NCBI GenBank assembly: GCA_002314555.1
Contig: DCGF01000102.1
Location: 1,384-9,533, forward strand
Length of the DNA stretch: 8,150 nucleotides
Reading direction: 5' to 3'
Source of the DNA: Ruminococcaceae bacterium UBA1785
GTDB taxonomy: Bacteria; Bacillota; Clostridia; Oscillospirales; Acutalibacteraceae
The notes under the pieces were generated by a model. The model was given only the letters and a program-made list of their open reading frames with translations. It was not told the origin of the DNA and ran no database searches. The position numbers and the translations under genes are program-made. Of the stretch, positions 6,049 to 8,150 are shown piece by piece (position 1 is the stretch's first letter; each line of letters starts with the position of its first letter).

Positions 6049-6788
6049 TGCACGAGCAAATAATCACTAATAAGGACAGACTCAAATTCTATAACGAAAA
6101 TGAGTATAACTATAATTGGGATAAAAAACTCAATGAGAAGTCATTGATTTATAAAATCTTTTATCCACTCTCAATTCTAGTTTGTAATTTTAAATTTGAT
6201 ATTGAGTGGCAAGGTACTGAGAATATTCCAAAAGAGGGCGGATTTATGATGGCTGCTAACCATGTGGCTGGACTTGACCCTATTATCATTATGCGCACAA
6301 CATATCATGACCATAATGCTAGGACCCTTTTCTTTATGTGCAAAGAGGAGTTCTTCCATGTTTTCTACACTAAATATCCACTTCTTCTATTTGGTGGTTT
6401 CCCAGTAAAGCGTGGTACTTCAGATAGAAAATCTCTCGATTTTTCTATAAGAATTATCAAGGAAGGCTTTGGTCTTTTGGTATTCCCAGAAGGTACTAGA
6501 AATAAAGAACGTACCAGACCTAGTTTGGATGATGCTAAGGGTGGAGTTGCTTTAATTGCGCGTGAAGCAAAAGCAGATATACTTCCAGTTTCTATCCATA
6601 TTGAACCTAGAAAAGAGAAGTATAACGGTAAGGGTGGAAAACCTAAGTATATTATTCGCTACGGCGAACTAATTCCTTATGAGGATTTAGGACTTGGTGA
6701 TAAGCCTAAATCAAAAGAACTTAAAGCCGCAACAAAACTTATTATGGAGAAGATTTGTGAAGGATGGGACAAGGACGTAATCGAGTAA
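6048..6788 (+). CDS. plsC: 1-acyl-sn-glycerol-3-phosphate acyltransferase (PlsC family)
   Basis: 246 aa. The family transfers an acyl group to lysophosphatidic acid at the membrane to give phosphatidic acid. The HX4D catalytic motif is NHVAGLD (71-77; H72, D77). Motif II is FPVKRGTSDRKS (118-129), with the glycerol-phosphate-binding arginine as R122. Motif III is FPEGTRNK (146-153), and motif IV lies near ILPVSIHIEP (178-187). A polar N-terminal extension of about 30 residues precedes a hydrophobic stretch (34-50) that probably anchors the protein. The start overlaps the cmk stop by 1 nt, and GAGGAGAG (about 6034-6041) gives the binding site. The 3' end overlaps the ispH start by 25 nt. Family sure; whether it takes lysophosphatidic acid or another lysophospholipid is not visible. 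Confidence 0.92.
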   Translation: MHEQIITNKDRLKFYNENEYNYNWDKKLNEKSLIYKIFYPLSILVCNFKFDIEWQGTENIPKEGGFMMAANHVAGLDPIIIMRTTYHDHNARTLFFMCKEEFFHVFYTKYPLLLFGGFPVKRGTSDRKSLDFSIRIIKEGFGLLVFPEGTRNKERTRPSLDDAKGGVALIAREAKADILPVSIHIEPRKEKYNGKGGKPKYIIRYGELIPYEDLGLGDKPKSKELKAATKLIMEKICEGWDKDVIE

Positions 6789-8150
6789 TCCTTGCAGAAA
6801 AAGCTGGCTTTTGCTTTGGCGTTGAGCGCGCTTGCAATGGCCTCTATGATTATGCTAAGGACATGACAAAAGCAGACCTGGGTAACACATATTGCCTTGG
6901 TGAATTAATTCATAACAACAGGATTAATGAAAAAATAATAGAAGGCGGAATTACCATTGAGAATGATTACAAAAAAATTCCAAATGGAGCAAATGCTGTA
7001 ATCAGAGCTCATGGCGTGCCACTAGCTGTCTATGATGACTTTAGAAAGAGAAATATCAACTATCTTGATATGACTTGCCCTTTTGTTAAGAAAATCCATA
7101 AGATTGTGTCTGATGTTGAAGGTGAGAACCCTGTGATTTTGATTGCAGGTGTGCCTGATCATCCAGAAGTAATTGGCATCTGTGGACACTGTAAATATCC
7201 TTACTTCGTCTTCCAAAATTGTTCGGAACTTCAGGACATTTTGACGGATTTGTCAAAAAAAGATGAAGATTTTGATATTTTTGTCGTTTCGCAAACCACC
7301 TTCTCATTAAAAGAGTGGGAAAAGTGCATTAATATATTAAATTTATTATGTACAAATAAAGTTGTATATGATACGATATGTAAGTCTACTGAGGAAAGGC
7401 AGATTGAGGCAGATGACCTTTCCAAAAGATGTGATGCTATGGTCGTTGTTGGATCTACACATTCATCTAACACATTGAAACTTTACGATGTCTGTAAAGC
7501 AAATTGTGATAAAACTTGTCTCATCGAATCGGCTAAGGAACTTGACGAAAACTTCCTAGAAGGTTCAAGCACCATCGGTGTTACAGCGGGGGCGTCTACG
7601 CCGGTCGCTACTATAAAGGAGGTACTTGAGGCTATGTCTGAAGTAAAAACAACAATTGTAAATGATGCTGAGGATTTCGAGGCTTTACTCGAAGAGTCAT
7701 TAAGCAACATGAGTACTGATCAGAAGGTGAAAGGCGTTATCGTTGGTATTACACCTACTGAAGTTCAGATTGATATAGGAAGGAAGCAAACAGGTTATAT
7801 CTCATATAACGAGTGGAGTTTTGACCCAACAGCTAATCCAGCTGATGAAGCTAAAGTTGGCGACGAAATCAACGTTGTTATTATGAAGACTAATGATGTT
7901 GAGGGTACTATCATGTGCTCAAAGAAGCGTTTTGATAGTGCAAACTCTTGGGATGAGCTTGAAGCTGCTATTGAGTCAGGCGACATGCTTGAAGGCACAG
8001 TAACTGATGTCATCAAGGGCGGAATCATCGCTACAACTCAAAAGGGTGTTCGCGTATTTATTCCTGGTTCACTCACTGGTATTCCTAAGGACGCTCCAAT
8101 GGACGAACTTAAGAACACTAAGGTTTCATTTAAGATTCTTGAAGTTAACA
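6764..8150 (+). CDS. ispH: IspH (HMBPP reductase) fused to ribosomal protein S1, 3' end cut by the window
   Basis: 462 codons seen, open to the edge. Residues 1-290 are IspH, the [4Fe-4S] enzyme that reduces HMBPP to IPP and DMAPP in the last step of the MEP isoprenoid pathway. The cluster cysteines are C17 (GFCFGV), C105 (MTCPF) and C206 (DTICKST). Substrate residues are H50, H83 (RAHGV), H133 and E135 (HPEV), T178/T179 (SQTTF), S234-S235-N236 and S278 (GVTAGASTP). All are intact. From M291 the protein becomes ribosomal protein S1: an acidic leader, one S1 domain at about 322-392 and a second from about 406, cut at the edge. This IspH-S1 fusion is known in Clostridia. ATG 6764 is the only start, since an in-frame TGA lies at 6758-6760 and no other start codon precedes C17. 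It overlaps the acyltransferase gene by 25 nt and has only a weak site, so translation is probably coupled. Confidence 0.95.
   Translation, partial: MGQGRNRVILAEKAGFCFGVERACNGLYDYAKDMTKADLGNTYCLGELIHNNRINEKIIEGGITIENDYKKIPNGANAVIRAHGVPLAVYDDFRKRNINYLDMTCPFVKKIHKIVSDVEGENPVILIAGVPDHPEVIGICGHCKYPYFVFQNCSELQDILTDLSKKDEDFDIFVVSQTTFSLKEWEKCINILNLLCTNKVVYDTICKSTEERQIEADDLSKRCDAMVVVGSTHSSNTLKLYDVCKANCDKTCLIESAKELDENFLEGSSTIGVTAGASTPVATIKEVLEAMSEVKTTIVNDAEDFEALLEESLSNMSTDQKVKGVIVGITPTEVQIDIGRKQTGYISYNEWSFDPTANPADEAKVGDEINVVIMKTNDVEGTIMCSKKRFDSANSWDELEAAIESGDMLEGTVTDVIKGGIIATTQKGVRVFIPGSLTGIPKDAPMDELKNTKVSFKILEVN
7586..7608 (+). other. Small GC-rich hairpin just before the internal ribosome binding site
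   Basis: GGCG (7591-7594) and CGCC (7599-7602) pair around a TCTA loop, and GCG (7586-7588) can pair with CGC (7606-7608) outside an internal loop. It falls in codons for the conserved GVTAGASTP block and uses GCG, GGG, ACG and CCG, which are rare nearby. It may be only a result of coding constraint. Confidence 0.3.
7615..7636 (+). promoter_or_regulatory. Internal Shine-Dalgarno and ATG at the IspH/S1 junction
   Basis: AAAGGAGGT (7615-7623) is a nine-base match to the anti-Shine-Dalgarno end of 16S rRNA. It is followed 10 nt later by an in-frame ATG (7634-7636, M291). The site lies exactly where IspH ends (IKEVLEAM) and S1 begins (MSEVKTTIV), so a free S1 protein could be made in addition to the fusion. 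The caveat is that AAG GAG GTA also simply encodes the conserved Lys-Glu-Val of IspH. Confidence 0.5.

Noticed and set aside
6764..6788. Frameshift or assembly error between the acyltransferase and ispH genes
   Set aside because: Both genes are complete in their own frames. The overlap of 25 nt is normal for a coupled operon, and a TGA at 6758-6760 closes the ispH frame upstream.
1..8150. Mobile elements, CRISPR arrays, tRNA or rRNA genes, defence systems
   Set aside because: No terminal repeats, regular spaced repeats, transposase or nuclease motifs, or cloverleaf sequences were seen on either strand.

Overview
The window looks like a piece of the chromosome of a low-GC Gram-positive anaerobe of the class Clostridia, plausibly Lachnospiraceae-like. 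This rests on AT-rich intergenic DNA, strong GGAGG ribosome binding sites, an IspH-ribosomal protein S1 fusion, and the gene order HI0933-like flavoprotein / cmk / acyltransferase / ispH-S1, which is typical of Clostridia. The genus cannot be fixed from the sequence alone. Apart from 837-936 and 1948-2089, which are promoter regions, the window is almost fully coding. I saw no tRNA, rRNA, CRISPR array, insertion sequence or phage gene.

Left part (1-1947), minus strand: a 3'-truncated NAD(P)-dependent epimerase/dehydratase of the extended SDR type, with codon use like a highly expressed gene. Upstream of it on the same strand is a 336-aa membrane protein made of an N-terminal coiled coil, an acidic linker and a membrane-anchored domain. 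That domain resembles a SipW-type signal peptidase I but appears to lack the catalytic base. Each gene has its own GGAGG site and its own candidate promoter.

Middle (1948-2089): a divergent promoter region. The two candidate sigma-A-type promoters have adjoining -35 boxes.

Right part (2090-8150), plus strand: a tightly packed run of seven genes, all spaced by 18 nt or less or overlapping, probably one operon. The order is an uncharacterised multi-pass membrane protein; a half-length AI-2E/YtvI-family membrane protein; an RpiR-type regulator (HTH plus SIS); an HI0933-family flavoprotein; cytidylate kinase (cmk); a PlsC-type acyltransferase; and ispH fused to ribosomal protein S1, which runs off the right edge. 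The last three join CMP/dCMP phosphorylation, phospholipid acylation, isoprenoid precursor synthesis and translation, a housekeeping grouping seen in many Firmicutes. The first three are the less understood part.

Most notable points: a near-perfect internal Shine-Dalgarno sequence and in-frame ATG exactly at the IspH/S1 domain boundary, with a change in codon use at the same place; the coiled-coil protein with a probably inactive signal-peptidase-like domain; and the half-length AI-2E-family protein.
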